The translations under genes were made by a program, and so were the position numbers. Shown here in pieces: positions 1 to 7,850 of a DNA stretch of 64,000 nt (its first letter is position 1; every line of letters starts with the position of its first letter). The notes below the pieces were generated by a model, which was not told where the DNA came from, made no database searches, and saw only the letters and a program-made list of their open reading frames with translations. Source of the DNA: Lachnospiraceae bacterium UBA7093 (GTDB taxonomy: Bacteria; Bacillota; Clostridia; Lachnospirales; Lachnospiraceae); the NCBI GenBank assembly GCA_002492465.1, contig DKYT01000044.1, positions 1 through 64,000 of the forward strand, in the 5' to 3' direction.

Positions 1-65
1 ATTTCTGAATTACAGGAATGCTTCTTATTTTAAATCGCCAGTTTCTTTTTTAACTCTGCCTTTTA

Positions 66-683
66 TTATATCAGCCGCCATTGTCTTTCCGCAACATTCA
101 GATTTATGGCAGGGATTTCACCTCTGCATCCCGCATCCCTCAACAACTGCTCCACTCTTTCAACCGAAATTCCCTGCTGCCTGGCATATGCCAAAACGCC
201 TGCAAGCTCTTCTGAAATGTAGCTTTCAGGCTTTTCCTTTGTAATATCGACAATTACCTTAAACTGCCCATATTCTTTCGGCATTTCCATCTCAAACTGA
301 TCCAGAGGAAAATCTACAATGAAAAGCTTTCTGGCTCCTATCTGCATAATCACATCTTCTATGGTTTTCAATTCCACCTGGGTTATGCCTTTGGGCACAC
401 ATAGGGCAATTGAAGGCTTCCATAAAGGCTTTTTTCCCAGTGCTTTATATAAGAGATGGCGGAACAGTTCTACTGCCACCTGGTAATCTACCACCATTCC
501 CTGACGCATAGGGGATACTACGCAGATATTTTCGTCCTCCGTCATTGATTCCGCTTCTGTTCCATATGCCAAAACCCTGCAGGTGACTTTGTCAAACGCC
601 ACAAGGGACTTTTCCTTTAACACAACGCCTTTCCCCTGAACATAAATTTCAATGTCCGCAGGCTCATAATTTATTTTGCCCAT
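66..683 (-). CDS. Truncated, divergent MreB-like protein
   Basis: About 205 residues that align by eye with the N-terminal half of MreB/Mbl actin homologs. A short beta stretch with VQGKGVVL is followed by an SPMRQGMVVDY segment (MreB: rPlkdGViaDf), then CVPKGITQVE (MreB: cvPsgiTevE) and a GARKLFIVDFPLD stretch. The gene stops where MreB would have the DIGGGTT phosphate loop; here it reads VIVDITKEKPES, so nucleotide binding is doubtful. MreB is normally about 335 residues, so the C-terminal half is missing. The ATG at 683 is chosen because AGGAGGGG lies 9 nt upstream. The start lies inside the last codons of the preceding membrane-protein gene, which suggests translational coupling. Family assignment is by motif order only. 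It could be a scaffold paralog or a decaying copy. Confidence 0.5.
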   Translation of the reverse strand: MGKINYEPADIEIYVQGKGVVLKEKSLVAFDKVTCRVLAYGTEAESMTEDENICVVSPMRQGMVVDYQVAVELFRHLLYKALGKKPLWKPSIALCVPKGITQVELKTIEDVIMQIGARKLFIVDFPLDQFEMEMPKEYGQFKVIVDITKEKPESYISEELAGVLAYARQQGISVERVEQLLRDAGCRGEIPAINLNVAERQWRLI

Positions 684-1236
684 ATAGCTTTTCCCCTCCT
701 GCTGCTTTTCCGCCAAAAGAAATGATTTCCTCAAAATACCACCAGTGATCTGTTATTTTTTCCGTTTTGTACCAATGATAGTATAAACCGTCGCTTTCAT
801 ATTCCAGATCGCCAATTTCTTCCCCCTCTCCCTTGATCGGTTCATCCTGCTCACTGTAGTAAAAACCGCTGATATACCCCTCTATAAGCAGGTCAAGGTA
901 GGGATAAACATAAAAAACCATATCTCCGTTTTTCTTATAATCAATGCCTATCAGCTGAAACTGTTTAAACGCTTTCGCTATTTCTTTGTCTTCTAATTGC
1001 TTATAGGGAATCACATCCCCGTTCTCCTGATTCAGGTGAATGATCAGGTTCCGGTCTTCCCGTCTATACCTTCCGATTAGTTGGGATAAAGCTTCCTCCT
1101 GGCGCACTACTTTATGAAAAATATTTCTTTTTGACAGTTCTCTTATCTGATCCCTGGCGGCTAAAGCAAGGGCTGCCATTTCCACGATTATCACCAGCAA
1201 ACCTAAGATCCAATACTGTTTCTTTCTTTTTTCCAT
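664..1236 (-). CDS. Single-pass membrane protein, copy A of a duplicated family
   Basis: 190 residues: a short basic N-terminus, one transmembrane helix (about residues 8-27), then an extracytoplasmic domain. No known family was recognised. It is clearly paralogous to the gene at 14391-14951: both share the LSQLIGRY segment, the KQLEDKEI/KKLEDKQV segment, FYYSEQDEPIKG and a C-terminal KITDHWWYFEEI. Both also lie directly downstream of a related calcium-loop exported protein, so the two-gene module has been duplicated within the island. The gene ends 20 nt into the MreB-like gene that follows, pointing to co-transcription from the promoter at 3.07 kb. Function is unknown; an envelope-associated role is inferred only from topology. 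Confidence 0.6.
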   Translation of the reverse strand: MEKRKKQYWILGLLVIIVEMAALALAARDQIRELSKRNIFHKVVRQEEALSQLIGRYRREDRNLIIHLNQENGDVIPYKQLEDKEIAKAFKQFQLIGIDYKKNGDMVFYVYPYLDLLIEGYISGFYYSEQDEPIKGEGEEIGDLEYESDGLYYHWYKTEKITDHWWYFEEIISFGGKAAGGEKLYGQNKL

Positions 1237-1260
1237 TTTCCTGCTTCCTTATGCCTTTGG

Positions 1261-3015
1261 TCAGCCATTCCTGTAAAAATCAAATTCCGGAAAGTATTTT
1301 TTCCCCAGATCCTGTATAAATATTTCTTCCTCCAGTTCTCCTTCGATAATACTGCCGTCTGCTTCATAAAATTCATAATGCCTGTCCCCTTCTTCACCAT
1401 AACTCAGAATCATTTTTTTCATATACTTTCCGTCCTCAAAATATTCCCATTTTACTTCATACAAATCTCGCTCGTTCACATAGTCTACATATTCCATTCT
1501 TTTTTCATGAAATATTCCATCTCTAAACTCATAAATAAAATAGCTATCCTCAGATCCCGAACCACAGCTATAAATCACGCGTTTCCTCTTTGCATCAACA
1601 AAATCGAAATAAAACGGCGCCGTCTCGCTTAGCTTAAATCTTTTTTCAGCAGGCTCCCATAAAAATACAACACATTCATGATATAATTCCAAACCATCAT
1701 TATAACCTAAAAAAATAATATCCCGATATCCGTCAAAGTTAATATCCTCCAGATGCAATCTTTGTCCATCACCACTGAAAAAACGATGAGGTCTTAACAA
1801 TGTTTTCTGTGGAATTTCCAACCTTTCTACCCCATCCGTCTTTTTATTGGCAGCCTCAATTACTACATATGGCGTATGATCTGATGTGCAATCACAAAAT
1901 TCACTGCTGACATAGCTGATTTCCCCCTCATTCAACTTATAAAATGCCTTAAAATACCGATCTTCAAATATATTACTAAGTTCAATTTCATCATCCCACA
2001 GAACAACAATATTTTTGCAAGAGTCATTATGGAAAATCTCCTTAAAATCATCTGTGATCTTCATTCCCGCATCCATCCGTATTGTCAGCTGCCTTAAATC
2101 CGTGAATTTTTCCACATCAAACTTTTCAATCTGAAATACATGGTCAAAATACAAACTCTCCTGTGAGCCATTCTCATATGTTACGTTTTCTTTTGACGAA
2201 ACAATTCCACCATTGCGGATTTCCAAAATTGCAAAATTCTTCTCAGACAAAATTTCATCTAAATAAACAACTGTATCCGTTCCCTGCATATCCAAATACA
2301 GTATACTGTATTCTTTATAAGCTTTTAGCGAACAAAGAAAATTCTCATAAGCCTTCTGGCTATTAATTTTTACTTCTATACTCCAATCACTTACTATCTC
2401 AATTTCCGGCTTTTCACATTCCGGCACTGTTAGAATGCGCCCTGTTTTCAACACTTCATCAAAATCGATTACCCTCTTCCATTCCAGTTTCTCTTTCTTT
2501 TTCCCATTTTTTATAAAGTCTTCTTCTGAAATTTTCTGGTATTCTCCATCAACATATTGATAGTAACTCCTGTATTTCTTATCCTCACTTAGTATATCTT
2601 CGATTATGCCATTTTCATATATTTCCATTCCATATTCTTTACTCATAGCATAATAACCATATTTAATGCCATCATCAGTAAAAATCGCAAAAGTTCGGCA
2701 TTCATTTTCATAAAGTGCACCTAACATCAGCGCCGGTTTCCCGTCCCCTGTCAGGTCTTTCACACTGTAGTACACATCAGAAGCTTTTGAAGGCATAAAC
2801 TGTTCCATATAACCATGCCCCCATTCCCATTTGTCTTTTGTGTATGTGGGGTCAATTAAGATTCGTTTATGTTCCGCTAAAAATTTTCGATATACCCAAA
2901 AATAGTCGTCCGATTCATTCGTATGCTCTATGAAGCTAGAGCCTGATAAAAACAGCATAAATATACATAAAGCAATTACTTTTATGATGCGCTTCATTCC
3001 TTGTATCTTTTCCAT
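1261..3015 (-). CDS. Exported protein with DLTGDGKP calcium-loop-like motif
   Basis: 584 residues with an N-terminal hydrophobic signal (about residues 8-26) and no clear lipobox cysteine. Near residue 88 is KDLTGDGKPALM, a DxxGDGxxD-type loop as found in EF-hand-like and FG-GAP/VCBS-like repeats; a second loop-like DINFDGYRDIIFLG lies near residue 435. The first 150 residues match the lipoprotein at 15024-16400 closely (shared DPTYT-DKWE, DLTGDGKP/DLSGDGKP and MEIYENGI segments), so the two are paralogs. The ATG at 3015 has AAAGGA 7 nt upstream. A promoter with tandem GATGCAA repeats lies about 50 bp upstream. It is followed by the membrane protein at 664-1236. Substrate and function are unknown. 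Confidence 0.6.
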   Translation of the reverse strand: MEKIQGMKRIIKVIALCIFMLFLSGSSFIEHTNESDDYFWVYRKFLAEHKRILIDPTYTKDKWEWGHGYMEQFMPSKASDVYYSVKDLTGDGKPALMLGALYENECRTFAIFTDDGIKYGYYAMSKEYGMEIYENGIIEDILSEDKKYRSYYQYVDGEYQKISEEDFIKNGKKKEKLEWKRVIDFDEVLKTGRILTVPECEKPEIEIVSDWSIEVKINSQKAYENFLCSLKAYKEYSILYLDMQGTDTVVYLDEILSEKNFAILEIRNGGIVSSKENVTYENGSQESLYFDHVFQIEKFDVEKFTDLRQLTIRMDAGMKITDDFKEIFHNDSCKNIVVLWDDEIELSNIFEDRYFKAFYKLNEGEISYVSSEFCDCTSDHTPYVVIEAANKKTDGVERLEIPQKTLLRPHRFFSGDGQRLHLEDINFDGYRDIIFLGYNDGLELYHECVVFLWEPAEKRFKLSETAPFYFDFVDAKRKRVIYSCGSGSEDSYFIYEFRDGIFHEKRMEYVDYVNERDLYEVKWEYFEDGKYMKKMILSYGEEGDRHYEFYEADGSIIEGELEEEIFIQDLGKKYFPEFDFYRNG

Positions 3016-3066
3016 AACTGAGTCCTTTAAAATGTTTTTTCAGAAGCATTACTTCCGTTATGGATC

Positions 3067-3102
3067 ATTATAAAACTTCCTTGTATCATTTTTGCATCAT
3101 AT
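3067..3102 (-). promoter_or_regulatory. Island promoter P4: TATAAT with 11-bp direct repeats
   Basis: On the minus strand TATAAT occupies 3072-3067. Tandem copies of (A)TGATRCAA lie upstream with an 11-bp period; the conserved C/G positions are at 3083 and 3094, the first being 11 nt from the end of the -10. No -35 hexamer is seen; the repeats take its place. The geometry is identical to that at 9.12, 12.09 and 18.79 kb. It drives the gene starting at 3015. A response-regulator binding site is inferred. Confidence 0.6.
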
Positions 3103-3203
3103 ATTCCATTTTCCCCTAAATATATCTGTTTTCCAATTATTTTACCTTCTAAAAAATATATTTATTACATATCTATCCCAAACAAATCCCTGAACAGTCA
3201 TAT

Positions 3204-3611
3204 CTAATATTGCTCACAAAAGCGGTCTATGGTTTCAATTATATCCTTTGTTTCACCATAATACCAAAAGACAAAATGGGAGGAAAGATGGCATTGTCCT
3301 CTTCTCTTTTCGTCTAAATTAATCAGATATCCTTCAACATCCACTTTATCCTCAAAATAGTATAATAGAATCTCTTCGGTGCCAATATCAAAAACCTCCC
3401 AGTACCAGCCATATAAGAAAGGACCTTCCGATTTTCTTCCTCCCATATACGCGCCCTTAACGGTTATCTCATATCCATTTTCAGCGAAAAACTGTTCCAC
3501 TTCGTGAATCTTCGCCTCTTTTTCCTGCCTGTATTCATGAGCCTCCATCAACGTAAAGCTAAATCTTATGGATAAAATACATATTATAAGCAATATGATG
3601 TTTCTTTTCAT
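3204..3611 (-). CDS. Small exported protein of unknown function
   Basis: About 135 residues with a hydrophobic N-terminal signal or anchor (MKRNIILLIICILSI), then a short hydrophilic domain containing FFAENGYEITVKGAYMGGRKSEGP and a WEVFD segment. The ATG at 3611 is preferred over upstream in-frame codons because it places the hydrophobic signal directly at the N-terminus and has AAAGG about 8 nt upstream. It follows the frameshifted gene at 3638-4128, with which longer versions of the frame would overlap. No family was recognised. It resembles neighbouring small exported proteins of the island only in size and topology. Confidence 0.5.
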   Translation of the reverse strand: MKRNIILLIICILSIRFSFTLMEAHEYRQEKEAKIHEVEQFFAENGYEITVKGAYMGGRKSEGPFLYGWYWEVFDIGTEEILLYYFEDKVDVEGYLINLDEKRRGQCHLSSHFVFWYYGETKDIIETIDRFCEQY

Positions 3612-3637
3612 TTCATTTACCTTTAGCTCGTTTATCA

Positions 3638-4128
3638 CTACCAGTACCATTTGCTCAAGTACATCTTTTTAACACGATTTTGTTCATCATACTCAAATAC
3701 AATAGTGTTGGCTCCATCATTAATTCCGAATTCATTTTCATCAAGATCTACTAATTTCTTTTTGAAACGATACATTCCTTCAACAATACCCTTGGAGCTT
3801 CCTACGCCTATCTTTAGAATTCCAAACCTGATATCCGGATCTGTTATCTCTGCCAAATATGTACTCCCATTCGTATAGCAAATAATATTTATATTTTCAT
3901 AGTAAGCCTTAAAGCAAGTTGTATCAGTCTCTACTTTTATTGGTGTGCCAAATTTTTGCAAGACTATATCATAACTTTCCCCAACACTCTTCCAATAATT
4001 CGTGTCATATCTGCCCATATCCACCAAAGAAACATGCAAGCTGCTATTACAAATGCGCCTGCAAATATTTTCTTTAGAACTTGATTCCATAATCTATTAT
4101 GCTCTTGCAAAATATTTTTTGTTTTCAT
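3638..4128 (-). pseudogene. Membrane-anchored small protein broken by a frameshift
   Basis: Two overlapping frames together make one plausible protein. From the ATG at 4128 the first frame gives a basic N-terminus and one transmembrane helix (FAGAFVIAACMFLWWIW), ending out of frame near 3964. The second frame continues from about 4020 with RYDTNYWKSVGESYDIVLQKFGTP, which resembles the start of SmpA/OmlA-like or small lipoprotein domains, and runs to the stop at 3638. Each frame alone lacks either the anchor or the domain. A single-base indel near 4010-4020 would join them. It may be a genuine pseudogene, an assembly or sequencing error, or less likely programmed frameshifting; no slippery heptamer was seen. 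Confidence 0.5.
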
Positions 4129-4135
4129 TTCGTCC

Positions 4136-5167
4136 CTAATTTTTTTCCTCCATACCTGCATTCCTGACAAATTCAAAACTGCCATGAGATTTGGGCTCTA
4201 TATAGACACATTTGCTCTTCTCCGTTCTTAAATTATATACTTTAACTCTGATATTATTACCTGTTATTCTGGGAAATATCTCCACATAAAAATAGTATTC
4301 TCCACTTTTATCCCAGCCTGCCGCATATTGATAATAGTCACTGAACACAATATTCCATCCTGCCCTTAGAATACACTTCTCTTCTCTGCTTTCCATATCA
4401 TATAAATACACATGCTTATAATCACTTGGTCGGGTAAACGCCAATTTTGTTTCATCATCAGAAATATACGCACTTCTTGCATTTTCAGCTGTTTTTCGAA
4501 TCTCACCTGTTCTCATATCATATCTTGTAATTGTAGAATCATCTATCCCCCACACTACATTTTCACTTATATCAAGAATTTCTTTATATTTTCCTCCAGG
4601 TACACCAGTTCTTTTTCTTTCTCCTGTTCTCAAATCGTATGAAATAAAAACATTACTGATACCTTCCAGACCATAATAATGTATATATACTTTTTCTCCA
4701 TCATCCCCTATATAGGATAGTAACCAATGTATCTTTCCCTTTTCAAAAGTATGCATTTCCTCATCACTAAGCAAAATTTCTGATGTACCATCCTTCAAAG
4801 AAAATCTAACAACGCCAAACTCAGCATCAGGCTTTTCTTCATTTATTAGGGAACCCCTCGACCCTGTAATATATTCCTTTTTACTGTCTATCTCACCATT
4901 GTGGAAGTATCCTGCTACCCGTCCAACCTCATATGTCTCGTCACGCTGCACATCGTATTTGTAAACAATAGTACGTGGAGGTTCCTCCATTCCTTCGTAT
5001 ACCAGGAAATAGAAATCTTCCATAGGCGGCATATTTTTCTCTATTATCTTGTCTTTTAAGCCAATGATAAATGGTATTATATAGGTAGGTATCATGAACA
5101 TAACAGCTATCAATACTCCCCCCAACAGGATCATCCTAATCCTTGTTCTTTCCCTTTTTTCCACCAT
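4136..5167 (-). CDS. Membrane-anchored beta-propeller-like protein
   Basis: 343 residues. One strong N-terminal transmembrane segment (about residues 12-36) is followed by an extracytoplasmic domain with repeated beta-propeller-like signatures: YKYDVQRDETYEVGR, ISYDLRTGERKRTG, TRYDMRTGEIRKT, YLYDMESREEK and KVYNLRTEKSK. The recurring (Y)D-RTGE pattern at intervals of about 45-50 residues is typical of TolB/WD40-like blades. The ATG at 5167 has GGGGGAAA directly upstream. It is followed after 7 nt by the frameshifted gene at 3638-4128. A scaffold or ligand-binding role is inferred; no enzyme motif was seen. Confidence 0.6.
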   Translation of the reverse strand: MVEKRERTRIRMILLGGVLIAVMFMIPTYIIPFIIGLKDKIIEKNMPPMEDFYFLVYEGMEEPPRTIVYKYDVQRDETYEVGRVAGYFHNGEIDSKKEYITGSRGSLINEEKPDAEFGVVRFSLKDGTSEILLSDEEMHTFEKGKIHWLLSYIGDDGEKVYIHYYGLEGISNVFISYDLRTGERKRTGVPGGKYKEILDISENVVWGIDDSTITRYDMRTGEIRKTAENARSAYISDDETKLAFTRPSDYKHVYLYDMESREEKCILRAGWNIVFSDYYQYAAGWDKSGEYYFYVEIFPRITGNNIRVKVYNLRTEKSKCVYIEPKSHGSFEFVRNAGMEEKN

Positions 5168-5219
5168 TTTCCCCCCAATACATATTATTTTTGTAATACT
5201 CTAAATTCCCGCTTTTCAT

Positions 5220-5248
5220 TCTGTAAATCGAGGAAATAAGCCTGTCAA
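5220..5248 (-). promoter_or_regulatory. Possible sigma-A promoter
   Basis: On the minus strand TTGACA (5248-5243) is followed by a 17-bp spacer and TACAGA (5225-5220), ahead of the gene starting at 5167. The -35 is perfect and the -10 is weak. The surrounding sequence (GGAAATAAGC-TGT-AA on the plus strand) recurs near 6.1 kb upstream of the next gene, suggesting duplicated upstream regions. Confidence 0.35.
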
Positions 5249-5321
5249 CTACACTCTTCGTTATTGGATTAACCACAATAAGGATCAGAAGTAGTAAATT
5301 CAATGTGCATTACATTTAATT

Positions 5322-6020
5322 TTATTTTTCTTTTTTCTTTTCAGATGATTTCCAAGTATAAAGAATCGGAAAAGTAAATGCAAATATAGCAAATGAATAG
5401 CATCCAACCCCAATTAAAAATCCCGACTCCCATGCATCCAATTTTCTCTCTGATTTATACAATATTTCTTTTTTTCCATCTTTTGATTTTCGTTCGAGCA
5501 TTATATAATACGAAGAATAAAGGAAATCGAAGTTCATACTTTTGTCCATGCAGTAATATCTCCAATCTTCCCACTTTCTCATACGTTTCCCCATGATACC
5601 ATACCAATAGTCGTCTGGTCCTTTAATATCATATACGTGTATAATATTACCATAAATATCACATTCTACTGCTCTATCCGATCCGCCATCCATAATTAAT
5701 ACTGATTCACCAGACCATAACACCCCGCAAGCACCTGTGAGATCAAACACAAGCTCTGATATAAAATTCATATCCTCATCAAAAATGCCAATTTTATTCT
5801 TCGTAAAGGCAATTGCAACCCAGCCTTGATCGGAAACGTCATATGAGCGTATCGCTTCCCCTCTGGATGTCCACTCGCCAGAATATTGAATTATATCCTG
5901 ATAAAATCCATCATCCTCTATCATTTCCATTTCAAGTTCACTGGCAAAAACTTTCAAGGGAAAGCCAATCGCCAATATTCCCAAAAAAGTAATTCCCAGA
6001 AGTAAAATTCCTTGCTTCAT
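5322..6020 (-). CDS. Exported protein with C-terminal membrane anchor
   Basis: About 232 residues: a signal peptide (MKQGILLLGITFLGILAIG, cleavage probably after VFAS), a central domain with short beta-rich strings such as AIRSYDVSDQGWVAIAFTKN, and a C-terminal transmembrane helix (GFLIGVGCYSFAIFAFTFPI) followed by a lysine-rich tail. This is the layout of a type I membrane protein. The ATG at 6020 is chosen for AAGGGGG 9 nt upstream; a nearer ATG abuts the Shine-Dalgarno sequence. The leader resembles that of the gene at 7851-8996 (both carry a TTCCTGCATA plus-strand segment). Family and function are unknown. Confidence 0.55.
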   Translation of the reverse strand: MKQGILLLGITFLGILAIGFPLKVFASELEMEMIEDDGFYQDIIQYSGEWTSRGEAIRSYDVSDQGWVAIAFTKNKIGIFDEDMNFISELVFDLTGACGVLWSGESVLIMDGGSDRAVECDIYGNIIHVYDIKGPDDYWYGIMGKRMRKWEDWRYYCMDKSMNFDFLYSSYYIMLERKSKDGKKEILYKSERKLDAWESGFLIGVGCYSFAIFAFTFPILYTWKSSEKKKEK

Positions 6021-6237
6021 ACGTTGCATCCCCCTTATTTTCTTTTCTCTTACCTGTGTTTTCCTGCATAACCCTTGCACTTGCTTCACATCATATATAT
6101 TTGGAAAAATAAGCTTGTTAATGTCATTATTTACTGACCCTAATAAATATCAGAAGGATTTTCTGCCGCCCCTACAATCTACTCTGCCCTTTTTCTTTCC
6201 ATGGTTTCCTTTACCATTTTTTATCTACTCCCTTAAT

Positions 6238-6984
6238 TTACCCCCATCCTATCAAAAGCTGATTTACATCTTCTCTTTTTTCTCCCCAATAAGATATCAT
6301 AGATACTAATGGACAAAAAGATCCCCTCTCCGTACATAAAATGCACATACTACAATCTTCAATCCACTCATATTCGCCTCCACACTTTCTCAAGATCTCA
6401 TCACCATATACGGCGGCAAGACCCACCAGCATTTCCTCCACCTCGGAAAACTCCCGGTCCGCTGTTGCCAAGATAATGTCACTGATCCTCTGAACCAGTT
6501 CCCTGGAGGATTCCATCTCTTCCAAGTCATATTTTTTTCGATATTCCATGTTTAACGCTTCATGTTCTATATATAGCTTTTGGAAAGTCCATTTCTTCGG
6601 TCTTATATCTGTAACTGGTATGCTCATCTCTTCCAAATACTCAAAGCCTTTTTCCAGCAGCACTTTTCGAAAGTAATACAGGATTTCCTTAAACGCTTCC
6701 TCCGTTTCAAACTGTATGAAATCCCCTTCCTCGATTGTAAATGGACATTCGATCATGCCTGTCGCCATAAACCAGTAATCTTCCCATCCATACGCATCTG
6801 TACCTAATTCCAGGCGCAGACCCATTTCTGACACATCTATTACAATAAACTGGCATACCTCGCCTTTTTCCCGTCTGTAAACATATTCCTCCGCATGGAT
6901 ATCCCCGATATGCCTTTCGAATTCAAATCCATGGTCTTTCACCATTTCCCCGATAATCTGCTGCATCAATTTATTCTTATCCAT
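6238..6984 (-). CDS. Cytosolic protein, tandem paralog 1
   Basis: About 248 residues without signal or transmembrane segment. It is paralogous to the next upstream gene (7022-7804): the start KLMQQIIGE matches KWIKEIIGE, both have GFE near residue 20, an EEAFKEILYYF/EEEFKEILYYF block, TDIRPKKW/TEVRPKKE and FSEVEEMLVGLAAVYG. The C-terminal third carries a cysteine cluster (CSMCILC-ERGSFC), possibly metal binding. The LAAVYGDEILRKCGGEYEW segment is reminiscent of domains found in bacterial immunity-type proteins, but this is a weak visual match. The start at 6984 has GGAGG 6 nt upstream. Two soluble paralogs stand out within an island of exported proteins. Confidence 0.55.
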   Translation of the reverse strand: MDKNKLMQQIIGEMVKDHGFEFERHIGDIHAEEYVYRREKGEVCQFIVIDVSEMGLRLELGTDAYGWEDYWFMATGMIECPFTIEEGDFIQFETEEAFKEILYYFRKVLLEKGFEYLEEMSIPVTDIRPKKWTFQKLYIEHEALNMEYRKKYDLEEMESSRELVQRISDIILATADREFSEVEEMLVGLAAVYGDEILRKCGGEYEWIEDCSMCILCTERGSFCPLVSMISYWGEKREDVNQLLIGWG

Positions 6985-7021
6985 TCTTGCCTCCGCCACC
7001 AAATATCGAAATGCTTTTTAT

Positions 7022-7804
7022 CTAAAAAATTTCCTCGTTCCAAAACTGCTTGAATTCCTGTAAAAGCCTATCCATATCTTCCTTCCCGTTTTCCCAATAA
7101 CTAATCATCTCCACCAAAGGATTATTTGCACATTCACATTTATATATATCGCTCCACATATCATCTATGGTACAGGAACAATGCTCTTCATTCCATTTCC
7201 ATTCTCCCCCTCTCTTTTTGATCAGTCGGCTTCCATATACAGCAGCAAGTCCCACCAACATCTCTTCCACTTCTGAAAACTTCTGCTCTTTTGTCCCCAA
7301 TATGATATCGCTGATTTTTTTCACTAATTTTCTGATTGATCCTGTCTCATCTAACCCATATTTCTCACAATACGTTTTATTCAATTCTTCATGTTCTGTA
7401 TACAATTCCCAATAGGTTTCCTTCTTTGGTCTCACTTCGGTTGTGGGCTTGCTTTTTTCTTCCAGAACAGCAAAACCCTTTTCCACTAAAACATCCCAAA
7501 AATAATACAAAATTTCTTTAAATTCCTCTTCGCTTCTATAATCTATAAATCCTCCCAGATCAAAATCAAACTTCGGCTTAATCAGTTCTGTTACTGAAAC
7601 CCATATCTGCCTATAAGCATTTGTGTTTAACGTCATTCTCACACCATCTGAAACAGTAATACTAATATATTGCTTCAAGTCTCCTTCCTTCCGCTCATAA
7701 GAATATCCTTCCAGAAAGCCGTCCACTTCAAGTCCTTTATATTCAAACCCGCGCTTTTCTACTGTTTCTCCAATGATTTCTTTAATCCATTTTTTCTTAT
7801 TCAT
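7022..7804 (-). CDS. Cytosolic protein, tandem paralog 2
   Basis: 260 residues, soluble, and the sister of the gene at 6238-6984, with matching blocks along the whole length. Its cysteine cluster is arranged differently (CSCTIDDMW, then CECANNP), so the metal-site idea is not strictly conserved. Both copies end their conserved part with PLVxMISYW. The ATG at 7804 has AAAAGG 7 nt upstream. The stop-to-start gap to paralog 1 is about 37 nt, consistent with one transcript from the promoter near 9.12 kb. Tandem divergence of this kind is common for immunity or adaptor proteins; that interpretation is inference. Confidence 0.55.
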   Translation of the reverse strand: MNKKKWIKEIIGETVEKRGFEYKGLEVDGFLEGYSYERKEGDLKQYISITVSDGVRMTLNTNAYRQIWVSVTELIKPKFDFDLGGFIDYRSEEEFKEILYYFWDVLVEKGFAVLEEKSKPTTEVRPKKETYWELYTEHEELNKTYCEKYGLDETGSIRKLVKKISDIILGTKEQKFSEVEEMLVGLAAVYGSRLIKKRGGEWKWNEEHCSCTIDDMWSDIYKCECANNPLVEMISYWENGKEDMDRLLQEFKQFWNEEIF

Positions 7805-7850
7805 GATTTTACCTTTTCCTTATGTATTTTCCCTATGCATGCCTTTACCA

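Noticed and set aside
17..80. A 16-codon frame (MAADIIKGRVKKETGDLK) just after the MreB-like gene, resembling the start of a CsbD-like protein
   Set aside because: It ends after 16 residues, overlaps the previous gene and lacks a ribosome site; the likeness is probably chance.
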